From positions 25,747-89,746 of the forward strand of contig BMUD01000029.1 in NCBI GenBank assembly GCA_014650015.1: a DNA stretch of 64,000 nucleotides. The letters are read 5' to 3'. This document shows positions 8,104 to 17,042 of the stretch, one piece after another; within the stretch, counting starts at the first letter, position 1, and every line of letters begins with the position of its first letter. The notes beneath the pieces were generated by a model. The model was not told where the DNA came from and made no database searches. It saw nothing but the letters and a program-made list of their open reading frames with translations. This DNA comes from Streptomyces griseoloalbus (lineage in GTDB: Bacteria > Actinomycetota > Actinomycetes > Streptomycetales > Streptomycetaceae). Both the position numbers and the translations under genes were made by a program.

Positions 8104-10170
8104 TCAGGACGCCGTAGGGGTCCAGCCCGCCAGCCAGTCCGCGATCTCCTGGTCCGCCGCCTGGGCGTCGGTCAGGTGAGGGCGGTCGCCGCTCGCCGAA
8201 CCCGCGCCGGGGCCCGTGTTCCTGTACTCGGCGAAGCGGTCGTCCTTCCAGGAGAAGCCGCTCATGTCGGTCCAGGGGGCGGTGCGGATCGCCGCGCTCA
8301 GGGTGGTGTCGCGGACCGTGGTCTGCGGGTCGAGGGAGGCGTCACCGCCCGCGTGCCAGGGGCGGCCGAGGTGGAAGGTGCGATCGGAGACGTCCCCGCC
8401 GATCGCGGAGTTGGCGATCAGGAAGCCCTTGCGGTCGGCGGCCGTGCTCGGGGCGGTGATGTAACCGGCCGAGGTGCCGTTCCAGCGCTTCTTCAGGGTG
8501 ATGACCGAGCGGTCGATCACCGCGGTCGCCCGGCCGAAGACGAAGTCGACGTTCCCGACAATGTAGGAGCCGGTGACGTAGACCCGGCCGAGCCTGTCCT
8601 TGGCGGCCGTGTCGAGGAGGAGGGTGTCCTGGTCGCCCTCGACGATGACGCCGTCCAGGAAGACCTTGTCGGCGGCCGTGCGCAGGGCGACCGCCTGGTG
8701 GCCGGAGAGGGACTGGTTGGCGCCCTCGTCGAAGTCGTTGGAGACGGTCAGGTTGCGGGCCTGGAAGTCGTCCGCCTCGACGGCGACCGTCGCGCTGCCC
8801 GACGTGCCGTAGGTGCCCGAGCCGTCCGGCTTCCGGGTGCCGGCGGCGTTGTTGTAGACGATCACCGTGTCCTTGCGGCTGCCGCCGGTGCCCTGGAAGG
8901 TGACGTGCGGCTTGTTGGAGGGGACCTTGACCGTCTCGCGGTACGTGCCCGGCTTGATGGAGATCACCACGCGGGCGGGGTTGTTCGCGGGGACGGCGTT
9001 CACGGCTGCCTGGACCGTCCTGTACTGGCCGGTGCCGTCCTTGGCGACGGTGAGGGTCGTGGCTGCCCCGGTCGACGCGGCGGCCCCCGTCGTGCCGATG
9101 GAGGGGCGCGGGCCCGCGCCCGACCTCAGCAGCGACGGCACGTCCGCCGCCTTGTCGAGCGTGTAGGCGTAGTACGTCTTCGGGTCGAACGCCGTACCGC
9201 CGCTCTCGTTGCGGCCCGACGTGCCGGAGAAGACGTTGCCGCGCTGCACGATCGTCGCCGTGGCGTCCTTGATCACCGGGTTCTTCATGCCCTGGAAGTA
9301 GCTGTTCTCCAGGACCATCCGCGTGCCGCCGCGCGAGTAGTTGCCGTAGGAGGAGGCGATGTCCGTGCCCGGGGCGTCCTCCAGGAAGTTGTTGTAGAGG
9401 TGCGCGTGGGCGACGTTGTCCGTGGAGGGGTTGCGCTGCTCGGTCTCGCGGAACCAGTTGTGGTGGACGGTGAGGTCCGTGGTGACGTTCTCGGTCCAGC
9501 CGATGCCGAAGGTCTTGTTGTTGTCGCTCAGCTTGTTCCAGGACACGGTCACGTACGTGCTGTCCTTGCGGACGTCGATGAGCCCGTCCGCCATGTGCCG
9601 CAGGTCGTTGTGGTCGATCCAGACGTGGTGGGCGCCGTCCATCTGGACCGCGTCGAAGTCGTGGTCCTTGTCGTTCCAGATGCCCTGGTAGGAGTCCCGG
9701 ATCGTCAGATTGCGGATGATCACGTTGTGGACGCCCTGGCCGAGGAAGAAGCCGCCGCCGACGATGTGCCCGGACGTCCCGGCGCCGACGATCGTCTTGT
9801 CGGAGGCGACCTTGATCTCCTTGCCGACCGGGTTCATGGTGATCGTCCCGGCCACGACGATGACGTACGGCTCGGCGGCCGTGGCGTACTTCTCCAGGTC
9901 CGCCTGCGTCCGCACGGTGACGGTCCGCCCGTCCCGGCCGCCGTAGGTGCCCTTCTGGCCGAGCGCGTCGACGGAGGCGAAGCCGTCGGCGGTGGCGGTG
10001 GCCCAGGCGGGGGCCGCGGCGGCCGTCGCGGCGGACGCCTGGTGGGGGGCGGCGCCGCCGAACGCCGCGCCGTACACCACCAGTGAGGCGGTGGTCAGGG
10101 TCAGTGGGAGGCCGGCGGCCAGGAGCTTGCCGGCTCGGCGGTGACGCGCCTTGCTGCGGTGCTCGCTCAT
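8104..10170 (-). CDS. Secreted pectate lyase-pectin methylesterase fusion
   Basis: A 688-residue exported protein with two plant cell-wall domains. Residues 1-48 are a signal peptide ending HQASA. Residues 55-340 form a family 1 pectate lyase beta-helix: HHVWIDHNDL, DGLIDVRKDSTYVTVSWN and EQRNPSTDNVAHAHLYNN carry the typical calcium and substrate positions. Residues 373-660 form a carbohydrate-esterase family 8 pectinesterase: GHQAVALR, QDTLL (Asp515), GNVDFVFG (Asp542) and LGRPW (Arg603) are the catalytic motifs. One chain would therefore remove methyl groups from pectin and cleave the product. It stands alone, with about 230 bases of empty sequence downstream. Confidence 0.93.
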   Translation of the reverse strand: MSEHRSKARHRRAGKLLAAGLPLTLTTASLVVYGAAFGGAAPHQASAATAAAAPAWATATADGFASVDALGQKGTYGGRDGRTVTVRTQADLEKYATAAEPYVIVVAGTITMNPVGKEIKVASDKTIVGAGTSGHIVGGGFFLGQGVHNVIIRNLTIRDSYQGIWNDKDHDFDAVQMDGAHHVWIDHNDLRHMADGLIDVRKDSTYVTVSWNKLSDNNKTFGIGWTENVTTDLTVHHNWFRETEQRNPSTDNVAHAHLYNNFLEDAPGTDIASSYGNYSRGGTRMVLENSYFQGMKNPVIKDATATIVQRGNVFSGTSGRNESGGTAFDPKTYYAYTLDKAADVPSLLRSGAGPRPSIGTTGAAASTGAATTLTVAKDGTGQYRTVQAAVNAVPANNPARVVISIKPGTYRETVKVPSNKPHVTFQGTGGSRKDTVIVYNNAAGTRKPDGSGTYGTSGSATVAVEADDFQARNLTVSNDFDEGANQSLSGHQAVALRTAADKVFLDGVIVEGDQDTLLLDTAAKDRLGRVYVTGSYIVGNVDFVFGRATAVIDRSVITLKKRWNGTSAGYITAPSTAADRKGFLIANSAIGGDVSDRTFHLGRPWHAGGDASLDPQTTVRDTTLSAAIRTAPWTDMSGFSWKDDRFAEYRNTGPGAGSASGDRPHLTDAQAADQEIADWLAGWTPTAS

Positions 10171-10245
10171 GCGGCGATCCGTTCCGTGTGGGGGGAGGTG
10201 ACGCCGATCGGTCGCCGCCCGGCACGGAAAGGTTGCCGCCCCCCG

Positions 10246-11703
10246 CTACGGAACCTCGGGTGGAGGCGTCGGTGCGCCCGGCAGACGGATCGTGGCCGTC
10301 GTGCCGCCGCCCTCGGCCGGGGCCAGGGCCACCTCGCCGCCCGCCTGCTGGACCGTGCGGGCCACGATGGACAGGCCGAGGCCGGAACCGGGGAGGGCGC
10401 GGGCACTGGGGGAGCGCCAGAAGCGGTCGAAGACGTACGGGAGTTCGTCGGCGGGAATGCCGGGACCGCGGTCGCGGACGGTGAGGACGCCGTCGGTGAG
10501 CCGTACGTCGATCGTGCCGCCCTCCGGACTGAACTTCACCGCGTTGTCCAGGATGTTGACCACCGCGCGTTCCAACGCGGACGGCTCCGCCCGTACGTAC
10601 CACGGGTGGACGTCCGCCGTGACGGTCAGCTCCGGACCGCGCAGCCGGGCCCGGCGCAGCGCCGACTCGACGACGTCCTGCCACGCGAGGATCTGGGTAC
10701 GGCCGGCGTGCTGGCCCGTGTCCGGGCGGGACAGCTCCTGCAAGTCGCCGATGAGCGCGGCGAGTTCCGTCATCTGCGCCTTCACGGAGGCGAGCAGCGC
10801 CTCGCGGTCGGCGGGCGGGAGGGGACGGCCCGTCTCCTCGCTGCGGGTGAGGAGTTCGATGTTGGTCCGGAGAGAGGTGAGCGGCGTGCGCAGTTCGTGG
10901 CCGGCGTCCGCGATGAGCTGCTGCTGGAGGTCGCGGGAGCTGGCGAGGGCGGACGTCATGGAGTTGAACGAGCGGGAGAGGCGGGCCACCTCGTCCTCCG
11001 CATCGTCCTCCACGGGGATGCGGATGCCCAGGTCCTCGGTGCGGGCCACGTGTTCCACGGCCTCGGTGAGCTTGTCCACGGGGCGCAGACCGGCCCGCGC
11101 GACCGCGAGACCGGCCGCGGAGGCGCCGAGGACGCCGACACCGGAGACGAGGAGCAGCAGCAGCGCCAGTTCGTTGAGCGTGGACCGGGTGTTGTCGAGC
11201 GGGACCGCGACGGTGAAGGCGTAGTCCTGCGCCACCGCGCGGCTCAGCCGGCCCGTCTGCACGGTGACCGCCGTCGTCAGGACCCGCACCCGCTTGCCGT
11301 CGCTGTCGGTGCCGTTGCGGACGGTGCCCGAGCCGGGGTCGGGGTTCTCGGCCACGTCCCGGTCGCTGCCCGTGACGTCGATCGCGGCGGCGGAGTAGGG
11401 CAGCAGGCACACCCTGCCGTCCGAGCGCACCAGCTGGGCGTACTGCTTGCTGCGGGGCGCGACGGTGTCCGGATCGGGCGGCTGCTGCAGGCAGGAGGTG
11501 GTGAGCTGCTCGAAATCGTCCTGCGGAAGCACGAGGACCGACGACCGCAGATCCTCGTCGACCTCGTCGTACAGCTTGCCCTGCACGATGAACCAGCAGG
11601 TCACCGACACCGCCGCCACCGCGAACGCCACCGCCGCCGCGACCAGCAGGGACAGCCGCGCCCGGATCGGGAGCGAACGGAACCGGCGTACCGGCCCGGT
11701 CAC
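10246..11703 (-). CDS. Sensor histidine kinase, MprB-like
   Basis: A 485-residue membrane kinase. Transmembrane segments lie at about 18-40 and 178-202 and enclose a roughly 135-residue extracytoplasmic sensor domain. A HAMP linker follows, then the dimerisation helix [19 protein letters not shown] with phospho-acceptor His269, and the ATPase domain with [22 protein letters not shown] and [13 protein letters not shown]. The GTG start overlaps the stop of the response regulator (GTGA), so translation is coupled. With a surface serine protease gene upstream in the same run, the arrangement is like the mycobacterial MprA/MprB/PepD envelope-stress system. The stimulus is not evident. Confidence 0.9.
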   Translation of the reverse strand: MTGPVRRFRSLPIRARLSLLVAAAVAFAVAAVSVTCWFIVQGKLYDEVDEDLRSSVLVLPQDDFEQLTTSCLQQPPDPDTVAPRSKQYAQLVRSDGRVCLLPYSAAAIDVTGSDRDVAENPDPGSGTVRNGTDSDGKRVRVLTTAVTVQTGRLSRAVAQDYAFTVAVPLDNTRSTLNELALLLLLVSGVGVLGASAAGLAVARAGLRPVDKLTEAVEHVARTEDLGIRIPVEDDAEDEVARLSRSFNSMTSALASSRDLQQQLIADAGHELRTPLTSLRTNIELLTRSEETGRPLPPADREALLASVKAQMTELAALIGDLQELSRPDTGQHAGRTQILAWQDVVESALRRARLRGPELTVTADVHPWYVRAEPSALERAVVNILDNAVKFSPEGGTIDVRLTDGVLTVRDRGPGIPADELPYVFDRFWRSPSARALPGSGLGLSIVARTVQQAGGEVALAPAEGGGTTATIRLPGAPTPPPEVP

Positions 11704-12434
11704 TCCGCGCCCCCCTGCCGCAGTACGTACCCCACCCCCCGCACCGTGTGCACCAGGCGCGGCTCGCCGCCCGCCTCGGTCTTGCGGCGCAGGTACATGA
11801 CGTAGACGTCGAGCGAGTTGGACGAGGGCTCGAAGTCGAAGCCCCAGACCGCCTTCAGGATCTGCTCCCGCGTGAGCACCTGGCGCGGGTGGGCCATGAA
11901 CATCTCCAGCAGCGTGAACTCCGTGCGGGTCAGCTCCACCCGCCGCCCGCCCCGCACGACCTCGCGGGTCACCAGGTCCATGCGCAGGTCGGCGAAGGCG
12001 AGGACGTCGTTCTCCTCGGCGGTGCCGGCCACGGCGGCGGCGTAGGAGCTGCGGCGCAGCAGCGCGCGGATACGGGCGAACAGCTCGTCCAGCTCGAACG
12101 GCTTGACCAGGTAGTCGTCCGCCCCGGCGTCCAGCCCGGTCACCCGGTCGCCGACCGTGTCCCGGGCGGTCAGCATCAGGATGGGTGTGGTGTCGCCGGT
12201 GGCACGGATGCGGCGGGCGGCGGTCAGGCCGTCCATGCGGGGCATCTGGATGTCGAGCACGACCAGATCGGGCCGGTAGGCCGCCGCCTTCTCCAGGGCG
12301 TCCGCGCCGTCGACGGCGACCTCGGTGCCGTATCCCTCGAAGGCCAGGCTGCGCTGGAGCGCTTCCCGCACCGCCGGCTCGTCGTCGACGATCAGGATGC
12401 GCTGGGGGTCACGGTCGCCTTCTGCGGGGCTCAT
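11700..12434 (-). CDS. OmpR-family response regulator, MprA-like
   Basis: A 244-residue cytoplasmic regulator. The receiver domain shows [14 protein letters not shown], the phosphorylation site Asp61 in [18 protein letters not shown] and [11 protein letters not shown]. The DNA-binding winged helix follows with [20 protein letters not shown] and [16 protein letters not shown]. It is the partner of the kinase whose start codon overlaps its stop. The serine protease gene ends 70 bases upstream of its ATG. Confidence 0.94.
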   Translation of the reverse strand: MSPAEGDRDPQRILIVDDEPAVREALQRSLAFEGYGTEVAVDGADALEKAAAYRPDLVVLDIQMPRMDGLTAARRIRATGDTTPILMLTARDTVGDRVTGLDAGADDYLVKPFELDELFARIRALLRRSSYAAAVAGTAEENDVLAFADLRMDLVTREVVRGGRRVELTRTEFTLLEMFMAHPRQVLTREQILKAVWGFDFEPSSNSLDVYVMYLRRKTEAGGEPRLVHTVRGVGYVLRQGGAE

Positions 12435-12503
12435 GGGCTCGGGGGTCCTCTGTCCTCTGGTGTGGTTTCAGGCTTCAGACTCGCACGTTTCCCGGGCGGA
12501 ACG

Positions 12504-13502
12504 TCAGGTCGTGGAGCCGGAGCGCAGGGCCGGCAGGTCGGAGGTGACGGTGTTGACCGGGATGGCGAAGCCCAGGCCCACGCTGCCCGCGTCGGACGAC
12601 GACGAACCGGTGCCGCCGGCCGAGTACATCGCGGAGTTGATGCCGATGATGTCGCCGTTCATGTCGATCAGCGCGCCGCCGGAGTTGCCGGGGTTCAGGG
12701 ACGCGTCGGTCTGGATCGCCTTGTACGTGGTCGTGGAGCCGCCCGTGTCGCCGTTGAACTCCCGGCCGCCGTACTCGAAGGGCCAGCCGCCGCCCTGCTG
12801 CCGGCCCTGGCTCTCGTCCGTCGAGACGGTCACGTCACGGTCGAGGGCCGAGACGATGCCGCTGGTCACCGTGCCGGACAGGCCCTCGGGGGAGCCGATC
12901 GCCACGACCTGGTCGCCGACCCGCACCCCGTCGGAGTCGCCGAGGGTGGCCGCCCGCAGGCCGGAGGCGTTCTCCAGCTCGATCAGCGCGAGGTCCTTCT
13001 TGCTGTCGGTGCCGACGAGCTTCGCGGTGTACGTCGTGCCGTCACTGGTCCGCACCTTGATCGAGGAGGCCCCGGCGACGACGTGGTGGTTGGTGACGAT
13101 CTCGCCGTCGTCGGTGATGATCACGCCGGAGCCGGTCGAGGATCCGGCGTCGGAGGTGGCGTCGACCTCGACGATGCTCGGGCCGACCGCCTCGGCGACG
13201 CCGGACACCGTGCCCTTCTGGCTGGACGGCACCACGTTCGTGCTGGTCGAGCTGGAGGACGTGATTGTGTCGTCGCCGGTCAGCTCCTGTACGCCGTAGG
13301 CCGTGCCGCCGCCCACGGCCGCCGCGACGATCGCCACCGCGGCGAGCAGGGCACCCGGCCCACGGGTCCGCTTCCTCCTCGTCGAGGGCGAGGGCGAGGC
13401 CTGCGCGGGCGCGGGCGTGTACGGCGGCGGGGGCGGCCACTCGGGGTTCACCTGGTGGGGGCTGCTCTCGTACGCGCCGCTGGGGCGGAGGCTCTCGGTC
13501 AT
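12504..13502 (-). CDS. Membrane-anchored trypsin-like serine protease (HtrA/PepD-like, no PDZ)
   Basis: A 332-residue protein with a proline-rich cytoplasmic N-terminus, a single membrane segment at about 50-70 and an external protease domain. The catalytic triad is His140 in IVTNHHVV, Asp170 in KDLALIEL and Ser274 in NPGNSGGALID. GSGVIITDDGEIVTN is the standard HtrA start. The chain ends straight after the protease domain (GFAIPVNTV), so the usual PDZ domain is absent. It heads a co-directional cluster with a response regulator and kinase, suggesting it is controlled by them. Upstream of the ATG used here an in-frame ATG adds only 11 residues. Confidence 0.92.
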   Translation of the reverse strand: MTESLRPSGAYESSPHQVNPEWPPPPPYTPAPAQASPSPSTRRKRTRGPGALLAAVAIVAAAVGGGTAYGVQELTGDDTITSSSSTSTNVVPSSQKGTVSGVAEAVGPSIVEVDATSDAGSSTGSGVIITDDGEIVTNHHVVAGASSIKVRTSDGTTYTAKLVGTDSKKDLALIELENASGLRAATLGDSDGVRVGDQVVAIGSPEGLSGTVTSGIVSALDRDVTVSTDESQGRQQGGGWPFEYGGREFNGDTGGSTTTYKAIQTDASLNPGNSGGALIDMNGDIIGINSAMYSAGGTGSSSSDAGSVGLGFAIPVNTVTSDLPALRSGSTT

Positions 13503-13616
13503 GTCGATGAGCCTCGCGCCTGACGATGAGAGCAACCTGAGCGTGTGCTGAGAAGCCCGACAGAACCTCGTATGCCCGATATGAAGGTCTGCCGTCGGCG
13601 CCGATCGCGGGTGTGG

Positions 13617-14639
13617 CTACACGCAGCCGCAGGAGTGGCGGACCACCAGGCGGGACGGGAACACCTTCAGCCGTTCGCGGCGCGAGCCCGCGACCCGCAG
13701 GCCGTCGTCGAGGACGAGGTCGACCGCCGCGCGCGCCATCGCCGAGCGGTCGGAGGCCACCGTGGTCAGGGGCGGGTCGGCGAGCGGCGCCTCCTTGATG
13801 TCGTCGAACCCGGCGACCGCGAGCTCGCCGGGCACGTCGATGCGCAGCTCACGCGCGGCGCGCAGGACGCCGATCGCCTGGTCGTCGGTGGAGCAGAAGA
13901 TCGCGGGCGGGCGGTTCGGGCCGGAGAGGATGTCCAGCGCTATGCGGTAGGCGTCGTAGCGGTTGTACGGGGCTTCGAAGAGGCGGCCCTCGGTCGGGAT
14001 GCCGGCCTCCTCCATCGCGCGCCGCCAGCCCTCGACGTGGTCGGAGACCGGGTCACCGACGGCGGGGGTCTCCGCGGTGCCGCCGACACAGGCGACGTAC
14101 TCGTTGCCGTGCTCCAGCAGGTGGCGTACGGCGAGCTGGGCGCCGCCGAGGTCGTCGGTGACGACGGCGACGTCGTCGATCGCCTCCGGGCGCTCGTGCA
14201 GCAGGACGACGCGGGCGTCCCAGGCCTCGATCTCGGCCGCGGCCAGGTCGTTCAGCGCGTGGCTGACCAGGATCAGACCGGAGACGCGCATGCCGAGGAA
14301 GGCACGCAGATAGTGGACCTCACGCTCACCGATGTAGTCGGTGTTGCCGACGAGCACCATCTTCCCGCGCTCGGACGCGGCCTGTTCGACCGCGTGCGCC
14401 ATCTCGCCGAAGAAGGGCTGGCGGGCGTCCGGGATGATCAGGCCCAGGAGATCCGTGCGCCGGGACGCCATCGCCTGGGCGACCCGGTCCGGCCGGTACC
14501 CCAGCTCCTTGATCGCGGCGAGGACGCGCTCGCGCGTGGCCGGGGCGACCGGCCGGGGTCCGTTGTTGATGACGTAGCTCACGACGGCGGTGGACGTCCC
14601 CGCCAGCCGCGCCACATCATCCCTAGTCACCTTGGCCAC
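13617..14639 (-). CDS. LacI family transcriptional regulator
   Basis: A 340-residue repressor-type protein. The N-terminus [20 protein letters not shown] with [16 protein letters not shown] is the LacI helix-turn-helix and hinge. The remainder is a periplasmic-binding-protein-like effector domain: [17 protein letters not shown] and [16 protein letters not shown]. It ends in an unusual VRHSCGC-Val tail. No sugar transport or catabolic gene adjoins it, so its target is not evident. It lies between the protease operon and glnR, all on the same strand but with gaps that suggest separate transcripts. Confidence 0.92.
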   Translation of the reverse strand: MAKVTRDDVARLAGTSTAVVSYVINNGPRPVAPATRERVLAAIKELGYRPDRVAQAMASRRTDLLGLIIPDARQPFFGEMAHAVEQAASERGKMVLVGNTDYIGEREVHYLRAFLGMRVSGLILVSHALNDLAAAEIEAWDARVVLLHERPEAIDDVAVVTDDLGGAQLAVRHLLEHGNEYVACVGGTAETPAVGDPVSDHVEGWRRAMEEAGIPTEGRLFEAPYNRYDAYRIALDILSGPNRPPAIFCSTDDQAIGVLRAARELRIDVPGELAVAGFDDIKEAPLADPPLTTVASDRSAMARAAVDLVLDDGLRVAGSRRERLKVFPSRLVVRHSCGCV

Positions 14640-14746
14640 GCGCGGAGTCTACGCGGATATACCAGTTCGGGGCAGGGTGTAAAAGAGCTTCCGAACAGCA
14701 GGGAAACGGCTCGTACGTGCGAACGCGACGCTCATGCGTGCGCCGG

Positions 14747-15526
14747 TCAGGCCTGTGCCCTGACGCCGGTGGCGCCCCGCGGGGTCGTCTCGTCCGCATC
14801 CGCCTCCTTTTGCCGGTCGCCCTGGGCCTTGGCCTCCTCGGCAGCCCGTTCGACCTTCTCCGGCGTAACGAATCGATAACCGACGTTCCGGACGGTGCCG
14901 ATCAGCGACTCGTGCTCGGGGCCGAGCTTGGCGCGCAGGCGTCGTACGTGGACGTCGACCGTCCGGGTGCCGCCGAAGTAGTCGTAGCCCCAGACCTCCT
15001 GGAGGAGCTGGGCGCGGGTGAAGACCCGGCCGGGGTGCTGCGCGAGGTATTTCAGCAGCTCGAACTCCTTGAAGGTGAGGTCGAGGACCCTGCCCTTGAG
15101 CTTGGCCGAGTACGTCGCCTCGTCGACGGAGAGGTCGCCGTTGCGGATCTCCATCGGGGAGTCGTCGTTGACGATCTGCTGGCGGCCCATGGCCAGGCGA
15201 AGGCGCGCCTCGACCTCCGCCGGGCCCGCGGTGTCCAGGAGGACGTCGTCGATGCCCCAGTCCGCGGTGACGGCGGCGAGGCCGCCCTCGGTCACCACCA
15301 GGACGAGGGGGCAGCCGGGTCCTGTGGAGCGCAGCAGCTGGCACAGGCTGCGGACCTGCGGGAGGTCGCGCCGGCCGTCGACGAGGATGACGTCGGCGCC
15401 GGGGGTGTCGACGAGGGCCGGGCCCTCCGCGGGGGCCACCCGCACGTTGTGCAGGAGCAGGCCGAGGGCGGGGAGCACCTCCGTCGACGGCTGGAGCGCG
15501 TTGGTCAGGAGCAGCAGCGAACTCAT
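14747..15526 (-). CDS. glnR: Orphan nitrogen response regulator GlnR
   Basis: A 259-residue regulator matching Streptomyces GlnR, the master activator/repressor of nitrogen assimilation (glnA, amtB, nir genes). [20 protein letters not shown] is the characteristic start. The receiver-like domain has Asp50 in DVILVDG but lacks the acidic pocket of true phospho-receivers; GlnR is known to act as a constitutive dimer without a partner kinase, and none is encoded nearby. The C-terminal OmpR-type winged helix shows [18 protein letters not shown] and [14 protein letters not shown]. The ATG at 15526 follows GGGGAGGTGAGG. Two identical 12-base repeats lie 23-50 bases upstream of the start. Confidence 0.96.
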   Translation of the reverse strand: MSSLLLLTNALQPSTEVLPALGLLLHNVRVAPAEGPALVDTPGADVILVDGRRDLPQVRSLCQLLRSTGPGCPLVLVVTEGGLAAVTADWGIDDVLLDTAGPAEVEARLRLAMGRQQIVNDDSPMEIRNGDLSVDEATYSAKLKGRVLDLTFKEFELLKYLAQHPGRVFTRAQLLQEVWGYDYFGGTRTVDVHVRRLRAKLGPEHESLIGTVRNVGYRFVTPEKVERAAEEAKAQGDRQKEADADETTPRGATGVRAQA

Positions 15527-15548
15527 CGCCCCTCACCTCCCCGGACCG

Positions 15549-15575
15549 GGGTCACCCGGAGACGGGTCACCCGGA
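15549..15575 (-). promoter_or_regulatory. Direct repeat of a palindromic GGGTCACCC core upstream of glnR
   Basis: GGGTCACCCGGA occurs at 15549-15560 and again at 15564-15575, a 15-base period. Each copy contains the nine-base palindrome GGGTCACCC. The site lies just upstream of the glnR ribosome binding site, so it could be an operator or a leader-RNA element. No known regulator is assigned. Confidence 0.4.
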
Positions 15576-15730
15576 TCGGGGTCGTCCTGCGTTCGTGCAC
15601 GGTTCGCTCGCCCATAACGTCTGGTTCCTCCTCGGTCCCTGCGAGGACGTTTACGGCACTGCTGTGTGCGTTCGACGGCCCGTATACCGGCGGATTCCCG
15701 CTTCGTATACAAAGCTGCCGAAAGCACAAA

Positions 15731-15760
15731 AGGACTCGGGGGCTTCACTGCCCGAGTCCT
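15731..15760. terminator. Perfect hairpin between glnR and the divergent hydrolase gene
   Basis: AGGACTCGGG and CCCGAGTCCT form a perfect 10-base stem with a 10-base loop, flanked on the left by an A-rich stretch. It lies in a divergent intergenic region where no gene ends, so it may terminate a small RNA, attenuate the hydrolase transcript, or mark an unseen gene end. Confidence 0.5.
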
Positions 15761-15781
15761 CTTCGCAGCACAATAGCCGAC

Positions 15782-16744
15782 ATGAGCACTGGTCCGGCAG
15801 GTCATGTGGCGCGATCCACCATTCGTCCATATCCCGAGACGTGCGATGTAACGCGGAGCGCTGGGTCCTTGCGGGCGTATGTGCGCACTGCGGACGGGGT
15901 GCCGATCGATTCCGTATACGAACCGCGGGCGGTTGTATACGACGGTTCTGGTTCCGGTGGTGGGACTGGTTACCGTTCCGGGTCGGGTTCCGGTGGTGGG
16001 GCTGGTTCCGGGTTTGGTTCCGGGTCCGGTTCCAGGTCCGGTTTCGGGTCCGGTTACGGGACTTCGTCACGTGATCTCGTGTTCGTGGTCGCGCACGGGT
16101 TCACCGGGGACGCGGACCGGCCGCATGTGCGGCGGGTGGCGCGGGCGCTGGTGCGGTACGGGGGAGTGGTGACGTTCTCCTTCCGGGGACACGGTGCGTC
16201 CGGCGGGCGGTCCACGGTCGGGGACCGGGAGGTGCTGGATCTCGCGGCGGTGGTGGGCTGGGCGCGGGAGCTGGGGCATACGCGGGTGGCGACCGTCGGG
16301 TTCTCGATGGGGGGCTCGGTGGTGCTGCGGCACGCGGCGCTCAGTCGGGAGGCGGGGGTGGACGCCGTGGTCTCCGTCAGTGCGCCCGCGCGGTGGTTCT
16401 ACCGGGGGACCGCTCCGATGCGGCGGCTGCACTGGCTCGTGACCCGGCCTTCCGGGCGGCTGGTGGGGCGGTACGGGCTGCGGACGCGGATTCACCACCG
16501 CCAGTGGGATCCGGTGCCGTTGTCTCCGGTCGAGGCGGTGCCTCGGATCGCGCCCACGCCGCTGCTGATCGTGCACGGGGACCAGGACGGGTACTTCCCG
16601 CTCGACCATCCGCGGATGCTGGCGGCCGCCGCCGGTGAGGGCGGCGAGCTGTGGGTCGAGGCGGGGATGGGGCACGCCGAGAACGCGGCGCCGGAAGGCC
16701 TGTTGACGCGGATCGGGGACTGGGTGGTCGCCCGGGCGGGCTAG
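15782..16744 (+). CDS. Alpha/beta hydrolase with a Gly/Ser-rich insertion
   Basis: A 320-residue serine hydrolase. FVVAHGFTGDADRPH gives the oxyanion region, VGFSMGGSV the nucleophile elbow (Ser175), HGDQDGYFP the acid and GMGHAENA the catalytic histidine. Residues 55-96 are an almost pure Gly/Ser run with scattered Tyr, Phe and Arg, encoded by imperfect tandem GGTTCCGG-type repeats, placed between the short N-terminal strand and the first core strand. The ATG at 15782 lacks a clear Shine-Dalgarno sequence but agrees with the start of the recognisable N-terminus (VRTADGVPIDSVYEP). Substrate unknown. It lies 40 bases before a MoaD/ThiS-like gene. Confidence 0.82.
   Translation: MSTGPAGHVARSTIRPYPETCDVTRSAGSLRAYVRTADGVPIDSVYEPRAVVYDGSGSGGGTGYRSGSGSGGGAGSGFGSGSGSRSGFGSGYGTSSRDLVFVVAHGFTGDADRPHVRRVARALVRYGGVVTFSFRGHGASGGRSTVGDREVLDLAAVVGWARELGHTRVATVGFSMGGSVVLRHAALSREAGVDAVVSVSAPARWFYRGTAPMRRLHWLVTRPSGRLVGRYGLRTRIHHRQWDPVPLSPVEAVPRIAPTPLLIVHGDQDGYFPLDHPRMLAAAAGEGGELWVEAGMGHAENAAPEGLLTRIGDWVVARAG
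15944..16069 (+). repeat. Tandem imperfect repeats coding for a Gly/Ser-rich segment
   Basis: Runs of GGTTCCGG, GGGTCCGG and GGTGGTGGG follow each other for about 125 bases and encode only Gly, Ser and a few Tyr, Phe, Arg and Thr codons. The codon use (GGT, TCC) differs from the GGC/GGG preference around it, as expected for expansion by slippage. Confidence 0.7.
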
Positions 16745-16784
16745 CCTGACGGTGTTCACCGTCAACCGATTGAGGAACCAGCAG

Positions 16785-17039
16785 ATGGCAAAGGTCACGG
16801 TGCGGTACTGGGCCGCCGCCAAGGCCGCGGCCGGGGTGGCCGAGGAGCCGTACGAGGCGGCCACGCTCGCCGAGGCGCTCGACGCGGTGCGCGGGCGGCA
16901 CTCCGGCGATCTCGCGCGCGTGCTGCTGCGGTGCTCGTTCCTGGTCGACGGTGATCCCGTGGGGACCCGCGCGCATGAGACGGTACGGCTGGCCGACGGC
17001 GGCACGGTCGAGGTGCTTCCGCCGTTCGCAGGAGGATGA
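16785..17039 (+). CDS. MoaD/ThiS family sulfur carrier protein
   Basis: An 84-residue ubiquitin-fold protein, MAKVTVRYWAAAKAAAG, ending LPPFAGG. The C-terminal Gly-Gly is where sulfur is loaded as a thiocarboxylate in MoaD (molybdopterin) and ThiS (thiamine) carriers. No molybdopterin or thiamine gene lies nearby, so which pathway it serves cannot be said. The start follows GAGGAACCAGCAG. A perfect GACGGTG-TT-CACCGTC inverted repeat lies at 16748-16763 between it and the upstream hydrolase. It is followed three bases later by a membrane protein gene. Confidence 0.82.
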   Translation: MAKVTVRYWAAAKAAAGVAEEPYEAATLAEALDAVRGRHSGDLARVLLRCSFLVDGDPVGTRAHETVRLADGGTVEVLPPFAGG

Positions 17040-17042
17040 GCG

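Noticed and set aside
7873-10086. 737-codon plus-strand open frame opposite the pectate lyase fusion
   Set aside because: Composition is the complement of the real gene; no motif.
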